DNA of 64,000 bases from positions 1 through 64,000 of the forward strand of contig JALJPB010000009.1 in assembly GCA_022969175.1 (NCBI GenBank). Direction: 5' to 3'. The stretch's first letter is position 1; each line of letters starts with the position of its first letter. A model generated the notes under the pieces. That model searched no databases, was not told the origin of the DNA, and saw only the letters and a list, made by a program, of their open reading frames with translations. Position numbers and translations under genes: made by a program. Of this stretch, positions 1 to 8,388 are shown one piece after another. The DNA comes from Colwellia sp. (GTDB taxonomy: Bacteria; Pseudomonadota; Gammaproteobacteria; Enterobacterales; Alteromonadaceae).

Positions 1-599
1 TCATCAGTAATTATCCTCTTTTCAGTTTTGGCAAACTGCTCAAGTTCATCAACCCACAAACTCACCTGTTGTGTACTAGCTTTTTCAATACGATTTATCT
101 GAAAGTTTGAATAATGTAGATCCAAAACATAGTGCATTGGTTTATCTTCAATATTGGCAAACTCCTCCAATAACTCATTAATTCTCTCTTGCCCCTTTTC
201 CTTGTGTTTTACCAAAAACTGGCCACCGGAAAAGGTATAAAGACCGGGGTCAAATAACTGCTCGATAAGATTAAAATAAGTCAAACTCCGAACTGGAAGT
301 GGGTATTTAATTTTTGGCTCTCCTTTAGCACTAAAAAGTGTTTTTAGATAATCTCCTGCTAAATGCTTATTTTTCATAGATGCTACACAACTGTAATTAT
401 TGGGGGTCGAATCTGTGACTTCCCATCCTTCATTGAATGCTTCTTTACCGTTCTCTGTACTTATAAATTTCACTTTATTTAACAAGCAAGCAGGTATGCC
501 ATCAATTCGGTCTTGAACAATATTTACTGCCCCTAAAATTGAATGGCGGTCCCATGTTGACGATAAATACTTCTCTATTATTTCATGTTTATTTTTCAT
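1..599 (-). CDS. Unknown protein, 3' part outside the window
   Basis: An uninterrupted reading frame starts with ATG at 599 (residues begin MKNKHEIIEKYLSS) and remains open to the window edge, so 199 codons are visible and the C-terminus is missing. I recognise no domain. The sequence is soluble-looking, with mixed charge and no signal peptide or membrane segment. It is divergent from the gene at 851 across an AT-rich spacer, so the two may share a control region. It lies in the cargo part of the island. The frame is long and codon-like, so a real gene is likely; the function is unknown. Confidence 0.6.
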   Translation of the reverse strand, partial: MKNKHEIIEKYLSSTWDRHSILGAVNIVQDRIDGIPACLLNKVKFISTENGKEAFNEGWEVTDSTPNNYSCVASMKNKHLAGDYLKTLFSAKGEPKIKYPLPVRSLTYFNLIEQLFDPGLYTFSGGQFLVKHKEKGQERINELLEEFANIEDKPMHYVLDLHYSNFQINRIEKASTQQVSLWVDELEQFAKTEKRIITD

Positions 600-850
600 A
601 ATTTGTCACTCCGGTTTATGTTTACTTCAAGCATCAAGATATCACTCAGAAAACATAAACAAACCGAAAAAAAACACAACCTAAAATCGAAAATAACGTA
701 ACACAAACTACAGGCCATTCAAAACAAGGAATAAACGCAATAAAAACTAAAGACACTAAAAACTAATAATATTGACATCGTTAGTTTTGTTCAGTAGTTT
801 ATTTTAAATTGGATACTAAATGATATTTGTAGATAATGGGGTTTTGAGCT
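600..850. promoter_or_regulatory. Divergent intergenic region with a possible promoter for the gene at 851
   Basis: A 251-bp AT-rich spacer between divergent unknown genes. TTGACA at 772-777 with a 17-bp spacer to TAGTTT at 795-800 is a plausible rightward sigma-70 promoter with a weak -10. I see no clear promoter for the leftward gene and no strong inverted repeat. Confidence 0.3.
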
Positions 851-2092
851 TTGGGTACACACAAATTAACTAATTCAAATAAAGAAGCATTAACGGATCC
901 AGTTAATATTGCGCTTCGCAACCTTCTTCTCTATCGAATTGAGGTTTCCATTATCAATAGAGGGTTATGTTACTTTTTCGCAAAAAAAGAGTACCAAGAA
1001 CTATTTCAAGGATTGATGGCATTAGAGAGTTTTATTAATCACACCCCTAGCCTAAGTGGAACTAGGGGCAGTCTAAGAAGCTCTAATAATATCCTGACAA
1101 ATACATACCCATTCATTATTGAGTTGAACAATAAGCTTAACCACCCAAAAATACCTTTGGAACAATGTTTCGCCCCAAACAGGTTAACAAAGGCAGAGTT
1201 AGATAAGTTACAAGAAATATTGACTAGTATTAACTGGAAACTAAAATCTGACTTTAAAATGAACTCTTCGGCCCCTTTTGATTTCTATCAATGGCTCAAT
1301 AAATATAAAGAAGTTTACGCATATAATGAAAATTCTATTTTTAGTAATGTAAATTTTAACTGCAATACTCTCCAACCAATTGTCAAAATAAAACAACGTG
1401 CTGATGACTTATTAATTAAAATTAAGGAGCTTGAATTTAATAAAAATAAAGTAGCTGATGTGGAAATGTTAGTTGATAAAATCTGTGCTATTGACTCTAT
1501 AGAGTATGAAAGTGGAAATTATAATAAAAAAGCTCACCGATTAGATAAACCACTCGACTTAGCAACGGTTAAAACTCAAACTCGCGACGAGTTTTTAAGG
1601 GATATGAAAAATTTTTATATAAAGACCGCCACACCTCATCAATGGCTAAATAAAGAAGCTAAAAATTTTTCTATTTGGTTTAACAAACACAAATACTTTA
1701 TCAAATCCGAAAAGACACTAGCTTCAACACTTCTAGCTTGGCACTTACATGAAAAAGCGTGGCAGAATAACGATAATCAACCTAAAAAAAGAAGTGATGA
1801 AGAACTTAACCAACTTTTTAAAAACTTCAATTTATCGGCCATGTGCAAAAGTGAAATAAATAAACGTACTGAGTTTATAAAACGTATAAATGAAAAAATA
1901 AATATTTTCGAAAAAACATTTCAAGGAAAGTACCTCTCTTCCAAAAAAAGTAACGATCAATCAAGAGAAAGGTACAGGAACATTCTTGGCATTTACTGGG
2001 ACTATAAAAAAACTCACATTAAGGGCTTAGATAAACATCCAAATATCAAAGGTGAGTTTTCATACTTTAGAACACAGTTTTCTGATTGGTAG
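851..2092 (+). CDS. Unknown 413-residue protein (TTG start)
   Basis: A 413-codon frame whose only upstream-most start is TTG at 851, immediately after an in-frame stop at 845-847. The next Met is about 50 codons in, so either TTG is used or the protein is shorter. It is Lys/Asn-rich, predicted largely helical, with no signal peptide, membrane span or motif I recognise. Repeated tryptophan-containing segments (FYQWLNKYK, PHQWLNKEAK, FSIWFNKHK) suggest weak internal repetition. It sits alone between a divergent unknown gene and a convergent pair of small genes in the island cargo. Function unknown. Confidence 0.6.
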   Translation: MGTHKLTNSNKEALTDPVNIALRNLLLYRIEVSIINRGLCYFFAKKEYQELFQGLMALESFINHTPSLSGTRGSLRSSNNILTNTYPFIIELNNKLNHPKIPLEQCFAPNRLTKAELDKLQEILTSINWKLKSDFKMNSSAPFDFYQWLNKYKEVYAYNENSIFSNVNFNCNTLQPIVKIKQRADDLLIKIKELEFNKNKVADVEMLVDKICAIDSIEYESGNYNKKAHRLDKPLDLATVKTQTRDEFLRDMKNFYIKTATPHQWLNKEAKNFSIWFNKHKYFIKSEKTLASTLLAWHLHEKAWQNNDNQPKKRSDEELNQLFKNFNLSAMCKSEINKRTEFIKRINEKINIFEKTFQGKYLSSKKSNDQSRERYRNILGIYWDYKKTHIKGLDKHPNIKGEFSYFRTQFSDW

Positions 2093-2121
2093 TAATAACG
2101 ATAATAAGGTCGAAATGAATG

Positions 2122-2331
2122 TTAATCAGTAGGTAGTCCTATGCCTTCAAATAACTCTCGTTCGATACACCAAGTTATTGCAAGCTGATCAAACTCAAAG
2201 CTATCAATTGAAATTGATGAAAAACCATCAATTTCAGCTAAAACTACCGGGTTATCATTAACTTCTTTATCGCTTCCTTCTTGGTAAGCAATAAAGCTAT
2301 CCTCACTATGAATATGCTGTCTTTTTTTCAT
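2122..2331 (-). CDS. Small unknown acidic protein
   Basis: A 69-residue protein starting MKKRQHIHSEDS. I chose ATG 2331 rather than the TTG at 2352 because AGAGGG lies about 6 nt upstream of it. The sequence is acidic with the pattern ITWCIERELFEGIG near the end; no family recognised. It is 46 nt downstream of the 79-residue gene 2378-2617 on the same strand, so they are probably one transcript. The size and pairing would fit a toxin-antitoxin or phage-type accessory pair, but nothing in the sequence proves that. Confidence 0.45.
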   Translation of the reverse strand: MKKRQHIHSEDSFIAYQEGSDKEVNDNPVVLAEIDGFSSISIDSFEFDQLAITWCIERELFEGIGLPTD

Positions 2332-2377
2332 ATTATCCCTCTGGGTTACCAATTATTAAGAGCTAGCTTTATTACAG

Positions 2378-2617
2378 TTAAAGGTCATGCAAAACTCGAT
2401 ATGTAGCTTCAAAATCACTAACTGAAACACCTATTTCTTTTGCAAATTTCTCTCTATTTTTACCAAGTAGTTTTCTTGAATAATAAAGGGCTTCATATGA
2501 ATTTTTACACTCTGATAGATGAAACTCTTTAGCTTCGTAATATTCATCAGATACATTCTTCACTTCAAGAAAAATATCCATTACTTTTTGTGCAATGTGA
2601 TTTAGTTTAACAGCCAT
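2378..2617 (-). CDS. Small protein with a possible helix-turn-helix-like C-terminus
   Basis: 79 residues, ATG at 2617 preceded by AGGGA at a good distance. The C-terminal half (REKFAKEIGVSVSDFEATYR) has the spacing of a helix-turn-helix recognition region, though it is weak. First gene of a probable two-gene unit with 2122-2331. It could be a small regulator or an antitoxin. No close family recognised. Confidence 0.5.
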   Translation of the reverse strand: MAVKLNHIAQKVMDIFLEVKNVSDEYYEAKEFHLSECKNSYEALYYSRKLLGKNREKFAKEIGVSVSDFEATYRVLHDL

Positions 2618-2825
2618 AACATTCCCTACTTATAAATAAAACCGACTCTATTACCTTAGTTACACCAAAGACAAACGCCAACAAAAAAACGCAATAACCT
2701 GTTGTTTTAATTGAAAATTATAATATAACACAATATTTATTAATTTTTTCCTTCAAACCAATCATTTATGGGTTGTTAAATAGTTATGTAAATAAAACCA
2801 AACTTTATCTTAAGATTAATTTTCC

Positions 2826-3023
2826 CTAAGAAAACCCACCATCATCAATATGCTTTAGGTATCTTTTTACTGCCTCAAAGCCTCCATTATCAACTTCTTC
2901 TTGTGCAGTTTTGTTAAGTGCGGGAATAACTTCATTTTTATACCAATCTAGCGAAGCTTGTTCAGAATTAGTCCACCCCTGAATGAAGTTTAAAATATAT
3001 TCTTTTTGTTCATCTCGAGTCAT
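2826..3023 (-). CDS. Small unknown protein, last gene of the helicase operon
   Basis: 65 residues starting MTRDEQKEYILNF. ATG 3023 is preferred over TTG 3029 because AGAG sits 7 nt upstream of it. It begins 15 nt after the helicase stop codon on the same strand, so it is almost certainly co-transcribed with it. It is helical and acidic with no recognised domain. A small accessory or partner protein of the helicase is the most economical reading, but that is inference from position. Confidence 0.55.
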   Translation of the reverse strand: MTRDEQKEYILNFIQGWTNSEQASLDWYKNEVIPALNKTAQEEVDNGGFEAVKRYLKHIDDGGFS

Positions 3024-3038
3024 CTTCAATCTCTTTTC

Positions 3039-4523
3039 CTATACCACAACGGCATTAAGCATATTAAGTTTATTCATTGAGTTATTTGATATTTGATACA
3101 ACTCAAAATCTTTAATTTCTAATTGTTCATGTTTAAACTTACCAACAAAGTCCATCAAATATTCCTCTTTAATAGGCCCTAATGTTCCCTTCATTTTTAC
3201 AGGTGTTTTTTCAGAGATTTCATGTTGAACTAACGATCCAGTAACTTCTAGTTCAGGTGCTAGTTCAACAAAATCTTTAACAAAATGATCATTCACATCT
3301 TCTGCTTTATCATTGGTAATATCCGTAATTAACTCTTTAGTCATTTGAGTAAACTTAACTTTAGATAGCCCATCAGGAATGTCTTGAGCCACACGGTAAG
3401 CGTATTCTACTAGCTCTGGTGCAGCAGGCATGAATAAGAAGGCTTCTTGGTTTGAAGAGTTTGTTATTCTTAATATACGACCTAAAACTTGTCGATAGTA
3501 CATTTCTGTTTTAACGTTCGAAAGGTAGCAACAGACTTGCAGCCGTGGGATGTTAGTTCCTTCTGATATCATACCGACACTAATAATCCATTTATCCTGG
3601 TTGTAACGGAACGATGTAATTAGGTCATTGGGGGTGTCCTCATCGCTAGTAACAACAAGAGCCGTTTGTCCAAAAGTTTGCCTTAATACAAGCTGTATTT
3701 GCCATGCGTGAGAGATTGAACATGCGACGATTAACCCACCTGCATTTAGATTAGTGGTTCGAATATTATCTAGCTTACTATTGGCCTGATGGAATAAATT
3801 CTCAATGACACTTTCGTTGGTAACGACCTCAGAATATGGAATAACCCCCTGAGATAAAAGATCTAAAAAGCTAGCAAAGTGGCTAGATTCATCGCCATCA
3901 ACAATTGTTATTTGATCATTATCTAATACGACGACTTGTGGAATACGACAAACATTATCTCGAACAGCCTCTTTTAAACCATATACAAAATCACACTGAA
4001 TTTTTTTCGATTGATTACAATAATCTGCAAGTACGATAGGTAAAGAATCAGAACGCCAAGGTGTACCTGTTAACGCTATTGTGTAGGCTGCGTTTTCCTT
4101 AATGGTTTCAATTATCGATTTACCCCAAGCGTTAGCATCCTTAATATTAGATCCTGCACAATGGTGAATTTCATCAAAAATAACATATACCCTATATCTG
4201 TCAAATAACCGCCATACACTATCATCTAACGTGTTTAGTCCTTGGTATGTATATGAATTTCCCATAGCTCCAATTGTGCCATCAAAATGAGCTTGAAACT
4301 GTTCACTTAAAGCTTTTCCAAAATCTTGTGCAACAATAGAAGATGGTGAAAAACAAAGTACTAGATCAATCATGTCTAAATCATACAACTTTTTAGCAAG
4401 CACTGAAGCCATAAGAGTCTTTCCTGCACCTGGTGTTGCGAGTGTTAAAAAGTGTTTTTTAACATTTTTGTAATTTGAAATTGCTGAGTTAATGCACTCA
4501 GACTGCCAATTTCTTAGTTTCAT
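3039..4523 (-). CDS. Superfamily 2 DEAD/DEAH-type helicase (ResIII-like)
   Basis: 494 residues with the SF2 motifs in order: Walker A ATPGAGKT (29-36), DEIH (117-120), TGTPW motif III (152-156) and QVLGRILR motif VI (345-352). The Gln-x-x-Gly-Arg motif VI and the RNWQSE N-terminus are typical of ResIII-like translocases of restriction and defence systems. There is no nuclease or methylase domain: after motif VI there are only about 140 residues of unknown helical sequence. It follows the 4529-5047 gene by 5 nt and precedes the 65-residue gene by 15 nt, so three genes form one leftward operon. Known for the family: ATP-driven nucleic-acid translocation. A defence role is inferred from island context only. 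Confidence 0.85.
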   Translation of the reverse strand: MKLRNWQSECINSAISNYKNVKKHFLTLATPGAGKTLMASVLAKKLYDLDMIDLVLCFSPSSIVAQDFGKALSEQFQAHFDGTIGAMGNSYTYQGLNTLDDSVWRLFDRYRVYVIFDEIHHCAGSNIKDANAWGKSIIETIKENAAYTIALTGTPWRSDSLPIVLADYCNQSKKIQCDFVYGLKEAVRDNVCRIPQVVVLDNDQITIVDGDESSHFASFLDLLSQGVIPYSEVVTNESVIENLFHQANSKLDNIRTTNLNAGGLIVACSISHAWQIQLVLRQTFGQTALVVTSDEDTPNDLITSFRYNQDKWIISVGMISEGTNIPRLQVCCYLSNVKTEMYYRQVLGRILRITNSSNQEAFLFMPAAPELVEYAYRVAQDIPDGLSKVKFTQMTKELITDITNDKAEDVNDHFVKDFVELAPELEVTGSLVQHEISEKTPVKMKGTLGPIKEEYLMDFVGKFKHEQLEIKDFELYQISNNSMNKLNMLNAVVV

Positions 4524-4528
4524 ATGAT

Positions 4529-5047
4529 TTATGTCTCAGTTGTATTTTTTAAAAGTTCACCAATAGCATTAATTTTTCCCTTCAAAATATGATTTCTTTC
4601 TTGTGCTTCTATGTACTTAGCTTTCAAGCTGTTTTTCATGCTTGGGTACTTTTCCCATAATGTAAGATAAAGCTCTAATTCACCTAGCCCCTCTAGTAAT
4701 TCCACATTGTGTTCTCTTAAACGTGTAGATAGCTCTTGAGAATAATGGTGTCCATCATTTTCATACCCATCCACGCTTATTGGTGAGTTAGCTAATTCCT
4801 TAAAATAGTTATGATCGAATAAATCAGTTTTTGAATAACGAGTCAGCTTTTTCTGTTTAGTTATGCTTTTTGACAGCCAGCCCTTTTTCACTAACTTTAA
4901 AAGCTCTTCATATACAAAGCGGCGTACAAAAACAGGATCTAATAGCTCATCCTGTTTAATTGAGATATATGCAACCTTTACTTCAAGCGCAGAAAAAAGA
5001 TCTATATTCTTTAACGCAATTATTGAGCTTATTACTTTATCAGCCAT
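4529..5047 (-). CDS. Unknown protein with possible winged-helix fold, helicase operon
   Basis: 172 residues beginning MADKVISSIIALKN. ATG 5047 is chosen over an upstream ATG at 5077 because AAGGTG lies directly upstream of it and because 5077 falls inside the operator cluster. The N-terminal half has the helix pattern of a winged helix (VRRFVYEELLKLVKKGWLSK); the C-terminal half is a probable coiled coil ending in INAIGELLKN. First gene of the helicase operon, 5 nt before the helicase. It may be a DNA-recognition partner of the helicase; this is inference. No named family recognised. Confidence 0.6.
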   Translation of the reverse strand: MADKVISSIIALKNIDLFSALEVKVAYISIKQDELLDPVFVRRFVYEELLKLVKKGWLSKSITKQKKLTRYSKTDLFDHNYFKELANSPISVDGYENDGHHYSQELSTRLREHNVELLEGLGELELYLTLWEKYPSMKNSLKAKYIEAQERNHILKGKINAIGELLKNTTET

Positions 5048-5073
5048 ACACACCTTAAAATATCGTTTAAAAA

Positions 5074-5136
5074 CCACATAATGTAGCCAGTAAGCAACAT
5101 TATGTGGATTATAAGCTATACATTATGTAATTCCAA
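5074..5136. promoter_or_regulatory. Triple ACATWATGT operator and promoter of the helicase operon
   Basis: Three copies of a 9-bp palindromic box ACAT-W-ATGT lie at 5076-5084, 5097-5105 and 5120-5128, centres 21 and 23 bp apart (two helical turns). The first two sit in perfect 11-bp inverted arms, CCACATAATGT (5074-5084) and ACATTATGTGG (5097-5107). On the minus strand TTGGAA (5136-5131), 17 bp, TATAAT (5113-5108) forms a good promoter: one box lies in its spacer and two lie downstream. The layout predicts repression of the helicase operon, most simply by the divergent XRE protein at 5171. Confidence 0.7.
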
Positions 5137-5170
5137 CGTGTGAAAATAAGTCAATTCATTCTTAGAGAAA

Positions 5171-5413
5171 TTGACATTGCAAACCAAAGAGTTAGCCAAA
5201 TTGTTTGGTAGAAATATTAAAACTGCCAGAGTAAAAAGAGACATTAATCAAGAACGATTATGTGAGCTAGCTGATATCGATCGCAGTTACTTAAGTCGCA
5301 TTGAAAATGGGAATTGTAAAGTTGCTCTTGAAAAAGTGTATGAAATAGCCGCAGCACTTGAATGCCCACTATCTGAAATATTGCCCGAGGTTAGCGGAGT
5401 AAAAATTAATTAG
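5171..5413 (+). CDS. XRE-family (lambda-repressor-like) regulator, C-protein-like
   Basis: 80 residues, almost entirely one HTH_3 domain: RNIKTARVKRDINQERLCEL, then ADIDRSYLSRIENG as the turn and recognition helix. Length and layout match controller (C) proteins of restriction-modification systems. There is no ATG; TTG 5171 (or TTG 5177) is the only reasonable start, with AGAGAAA just upstream. It is divergent from the helicase operon, with three palindromic boxes between, so it is the likely repressor or timer for that operon and possibly for itself. No methylase or endonuclease is seen nearby, so it is not a complete R-M system. Confidence 0.85.
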   Translation: MTLQTKELAKLFGRNIKTARVKRDINQERLCELADIDRSYLSRIENGNCKVALEKVYEIAAALECPLSEILPEVSGVKIN

Positions 5414-5645
5414 ATTTAAATTCACCTAAATTTCCCCTAAAAATTAGTATCAATCCCTCTTGGTTGCAAAACTTCAGCTCCTATCAAGCATGGAATATGA
5501 CGCTTGGGGTCGAGGAAAGTGATTAGTTGTATATTTTGATTCAGTTAATCAGTAGTTCATTTGTTGACCACTACCGATAGCCTTGTGCTTGCTAGATGTT
5601 GAAATTCAGTAATGCTGTAATCGGCTATGATGGAATGATATGGCC

Positions 5646-6296
5646 CTATTTTTTACGACACTCTTCAATAAAAAAACTATTCGGCGAAGCCGGTTGGATG
5701 ACTTTGTTAGATATATCATCAGTAAACCTATTCGATAGCTGTTGCATAATTTCGTCTAACACTAAATTTGCACTTCGATTTGTATCCACAAAAATGAATG
5801 TGTTGTCGGCTATGTCCGTATAGAATTTTTGCCAAAAATCAACGCTCTGTTTTTCGATAGAAAGTAAGTCATAACTATCAACAATTTTTTTTTTAATAAT
5901 ACGATTTCTTCGAACTTCTGTAGGCGCAGACAGAACTATAACAAGATCTGGCTTTATTACCTCTGAGTAGTCATTATTTAGGTTAAAACATATGCCTTTT
6001 TCGAAAGATACATCATTTCTCAGGTACTTATAACCAGTAGCGGATGGCACATACCTATCAAATAATAAGGCGCCACTATATCTAGTATTTAATTTAGTTT
6101 TAATAGCATTGATGTAGTATTTGAATGATAGCTCTGGATTAGCGCGCTCTTCCTCAGTAATTCTGCCTAATGAATCTATTGGCCATAATCGGTTGCTGAC
6201 TCCTAACTTATCAAGCTCTTTACTAACAAGCGACGAGAACGTTGTTTTTCCCGAACCATCCATTCCTTCAAAAGCAATTATGAATTTATTCGACAT
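5646..6296 (-). CDS. Thymidylate-kinase-like nucleotide kinase (third gene of the candidate nucleotide system)
   Basis: 216 residues of the dTMP kinase fold: P-loop GMDGSGKTT (11-19), FDRY (79-82) as in the DRY motif of Tmk, and a Lys-rich lid region (RRNRIIKKK). It should phosphorylate a nucleoside monophosphate. It is divergent from a housekeeping Tmk: the C-terminus is extended, and it sits in the island as the last gene of an operon. Its ATG overlaps the end of the radical-SAM gene by 11 nt, so translation is coupled. Nucleotide kinases of this fold neighbour viperin genes (CMPK2 beside RSAD2 in vertebrates), which makes the pairing notable. Substrate unknown. Confidence 0.8.
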   Translation of the reverse strand: MSNKFIIAFEGMDGSGKTTFSSLVSKELDKLGVSNRLWPIDSLGRITEEERANPELSFKYYINAIKTKLNTRYSGALLFDRYVPSATGYKYLRNDVSFEKGICFNLNNDYSEVIKPDLVIVLSAPTEVRRNRIIKKKIVDSYDLLSIEKQSVDFWQKFYTDIADNTFIFVDTNRSANLVLDEIMQQLSNRFTDDISNKVIQPASPNSFFIEECRKK

Positions 6297-7140
6297 TGTA
6301 AGTATGAATCTTGTTTACGCTTATTTTATTGAACATGTCTAACTGCCTAATCTTCTTCTCTAAAAGAATCATATCATCAAAAACGTTCCCAATTAGGGCA
6401 TCATTTACTCTTACAGATCCATTTGTATCAACCAGTAAACAGTTCCCATCACCGACCTTATTAACTATTTTACCATGATAAACTTTTTGTAAACTTTCAC
6501 AGACTTCTGAAATAAATTCAGAGCTTGTTTCAAATTTACTCGAACTTGTTAAAGATCTGAAATTATTCCTCGTAAATTGATAAAGTTTCCACTTGTCGAT
6601 AGACAGGTCATTTTCCTGTATGTCTCTTGCCAGTTTTAGTAAAGAGGATGAATTAAAGCTGCTAACCAATGATGCTAATAGAACTTTAACTTGGGGATGG
6701 TGCTTATTTATAAGGCGTATATTATCTATTGGCTTTTTCCATTTTTCAGCTTCGACATATTTATATTTGGGTGCTGATGGTCTCATTTTTTTTACAACTG
6801 ATTCAGACGCGCCATCTATTGAAATACCAACCCACTCAAACATTCCAATTACATCTAGATACTCATCAATCAACATACCATTAGTTCTCAAGATGATAGG
6901 AACATCTTTGCTCGTAGCGACTTTCACTAGGTCTCTGAAGTCCTCATGCAACAGAGGCTCTCCTCCTGTGAAGCCAATAGAGCTATTACAATGGTTTGCA
7001 AATTCAACCACTCGAGCAAAAGTTGCTTTATCAATATCTCCTTTACTAACATCTTCACCGAAACAATAAGGGCACCGGAAGTTACATTGACCTGTAACAT
7101 ATAGGTCAATTACAGGAAATGGTATGTGTCTAGATTTCAT
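6286..7140 (-). CDS. Viperin-like radical-SAM enzyme
   Basis: 284 residues. The radical-SAM cluster is C19-N-F-R-C23-P-Y-C26, followed by Phe; then SAM-binding GGEP (59-62) and TNG (86-88), and a WKLYQ segment (184-188) after a SLVSSFN strand. The series CN[FY][KR]CxxCF, GGEP, and the late RWKVFQ-like segment resembles viperin (RSAD2) and prokaryotic viperins more than MoaA, but I cannot exclude another radical-SAM clade. There is no additional Cys-rich SPASM domain, so one [4Fe-4S] cluster is expected. Its ATG overlaps the upstream gene by 11 nt and its end overlaps the kinase by 11 nt. Proposed substrate is a nucleotide; this is inference from neighbours on both sides. Confidence 0.75.
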   Translation of the reverse strand: MKSRHIPFPVIDLYVTGQCNFRCPYCFGEDVSKGDIDKATFARVVEFANHCNSSIGFTGGEPLLHEDFRDLVKVATSKDVPIILRTNGMLIDEYLDVIGMFEWVGISIDGASESVVKKMRPSAPKYKYVEAEKWKKPIDNIRLINKHHPQVKVLLASLVSSFNSSSLLKLARDIQENDLSIDKWKLYQFTRNNFRSLTSSSKFETSSEFISEVCESLQKVYHGKIVNKVGDGNCLLVDTNGSVRVNDALIGNVFDDMILLEKKIRQLDMFNKISVNKIHTYNVE

Positions 7141-8068
7141 TAGCCATGGATTCCAAGTTTTCAGGTTTTGCCTCTATAATTTTACAAATTGCCTTATCAT
7201 CTAAATCAAATATACTATGCAAGTTAATACTGTCATTTTTGTAGTCACTGATCGCATCATCTTCTTTTCTAGTAAAAAGAACGTAAACATCATCAATCTG
7301 AAGCCCGTTTTTTCTTAATATAGAGCAAGATTCTTTTAGAATACTTCCGCCAGATACTGCGTCATCAACTAAAAATCCTCTTTTATTGCTGGGCCTTCGG
7401 ATTTCGCTCAATCCGTCAATGTCAACTTTTTTACCCCCAAGCTCCCACCTGCTATCATAATTAACAATAACTAAAGGTAGAGAAAGAAAGTTAGATATCA
7501 AATAACCTAAAATCGAATTACCGTTTCTATTAACAGCTATAAAATCGTATCTCTTATTATCATTTTCAATGCTATCAAGTATAAAGCCTGTCAAAATGTA
7601 GCTGAGCATTGTTGCTTCTGCACTATTTGGAAGAATACTTCTTAAATTGATATAGTATTCATAATTACTTGGTGACTTTAGCCCTACTTTTGATGGAATA
7701 TTTTTTGAATTTTTTTGTATTATATGTATTAATCTAGAGCGGTAATCAGCAGAGTTCTTTTTAATTTCAGAATCAATGAAATTCTTTGTTAGTATTGAAT
7801 ATATACTTTTATTCTCATCAAGCACTCTGTAAATACCAGTATCGGAAAGTGTCTCTACTATAGATGAGTCAACAACTTCCTTAATTTTTTCGCCAAAATG
7901 TCTTTCTAGAATTTCTTCAAGAACTCCCCCATGATTTATTTTTATGTAATCAATGGGCTTGTTAATAATCAAATATAAATTTTTAATCCCCTGAATATTT
8001 GTAAGCACGATGAAAGCAATAAGTGACAAAACACCTGCGACGTAGCCCATTATTTCCACTAAATCCAT
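7130..8068 (-). CDS. Membrane-anchored phosphoribosyltransferase-like protein
   Basis: 312 residues. An N-terminal membrane helix (about 7-24, GYVAGVLSLIAFIVL) anchors a cytoplasmic part. Residues about 150-290 look like a type I phosphoribosyltransferase of the orotate PRTase kind, with the PRPP loop VDDAVSGGS (234-242) preceded by hydrophobic residues. The middle (40-140) is an unassigned helical region. ATG 8068 has AAGGATAG upstream. First gene of a three-gene operon with 11-nt overlaps to the radical-SAM gene and then the kinase. Predicted chemistry: formation or cleavage of a nucleotide N-glycosidic bond using PRPP. The combination with a membrane anchor is unusual. Confidence 0.75.
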   Translation of the reverse strand: MDLVEIMGYVAGVLSLIAFIVLTNIQGIKNLYLIINKPIDYIKINHGGVLEEILERHFGEKIKEVVDSSIVETLSDTGIYRVLDENKSIYSILTKNFIDSEIKKNSADYRSRLIHIIQKNSKNIPSKVGLKSPSNYEYYINLRSILPNSAEATMLSYILTGFILDSIENDNKRYDFIAVNRNGNSILGYLISNFLSLPLVIVNYDSRWELGGKKVDIDGLSEIRRPSNKRGFLVDDAVSGGSILKESCSILRKNGLQIDDVYVLFTRKEDDAISDYKNDSINLHSIFDLDDKAICKIIEAKPENLESMANEI

Positions 8069-8388
8069 ATCTATCCTTAACTATGTTATGCGAGAAAAAA
8101 ATTAACTCTGTTATAAATAGAAAGTTGGCTTGTAAGAAAGCAACTTTCCGTTTTGTATTTTTTGAACCGATTATTACATAAGCATCTTTTTGGAAGGACT
8201 TAATTCATTTTCGATTAACTTTTGATGAGCACTCAAGAGTAAAGCCGAACAAACTTATGAGGCAATTTTAGATAAGTCTAACATGATCCATCATTTTTCA
8301 GATGAACAGCAACGTTACCACAAAACTTATAGGTAAAACAGTTAGTTAACGGAAAGCATAACATTTTTCTTTGTACAGAGATAAATGA
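8069..8388. other. Intergenic spacer with a hairpin
   Basis: No convincing gene. A hairpin GAAAGTTG (8120-8127) / CAACTTTC (8141-8148), extended by CTT/AAG with one bulge, could terminate leftward transcription from the recombinase module before the phosphoribosyltransferase operon. A stop-bounded stretch of about 35 codons on the plus strand at about 8235-8333 has no start and may be a relic. Confidence 0.35.

Noticed and set aside
3039-5413. Complete restriction-modification system
   Set aside because: The XRE protein resembles a controller, but no methylase or endonuclease gene is present within the window.
5596-5823. 75-codon plus-strand frame
   Set aside because: Overlaps the kinase gene antisense and has no ribosome site or motif.
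6593-7069. 158-codon plus-strand frame
   Set aside because: Antisense shadow of the radical-SAM gene with no family features.
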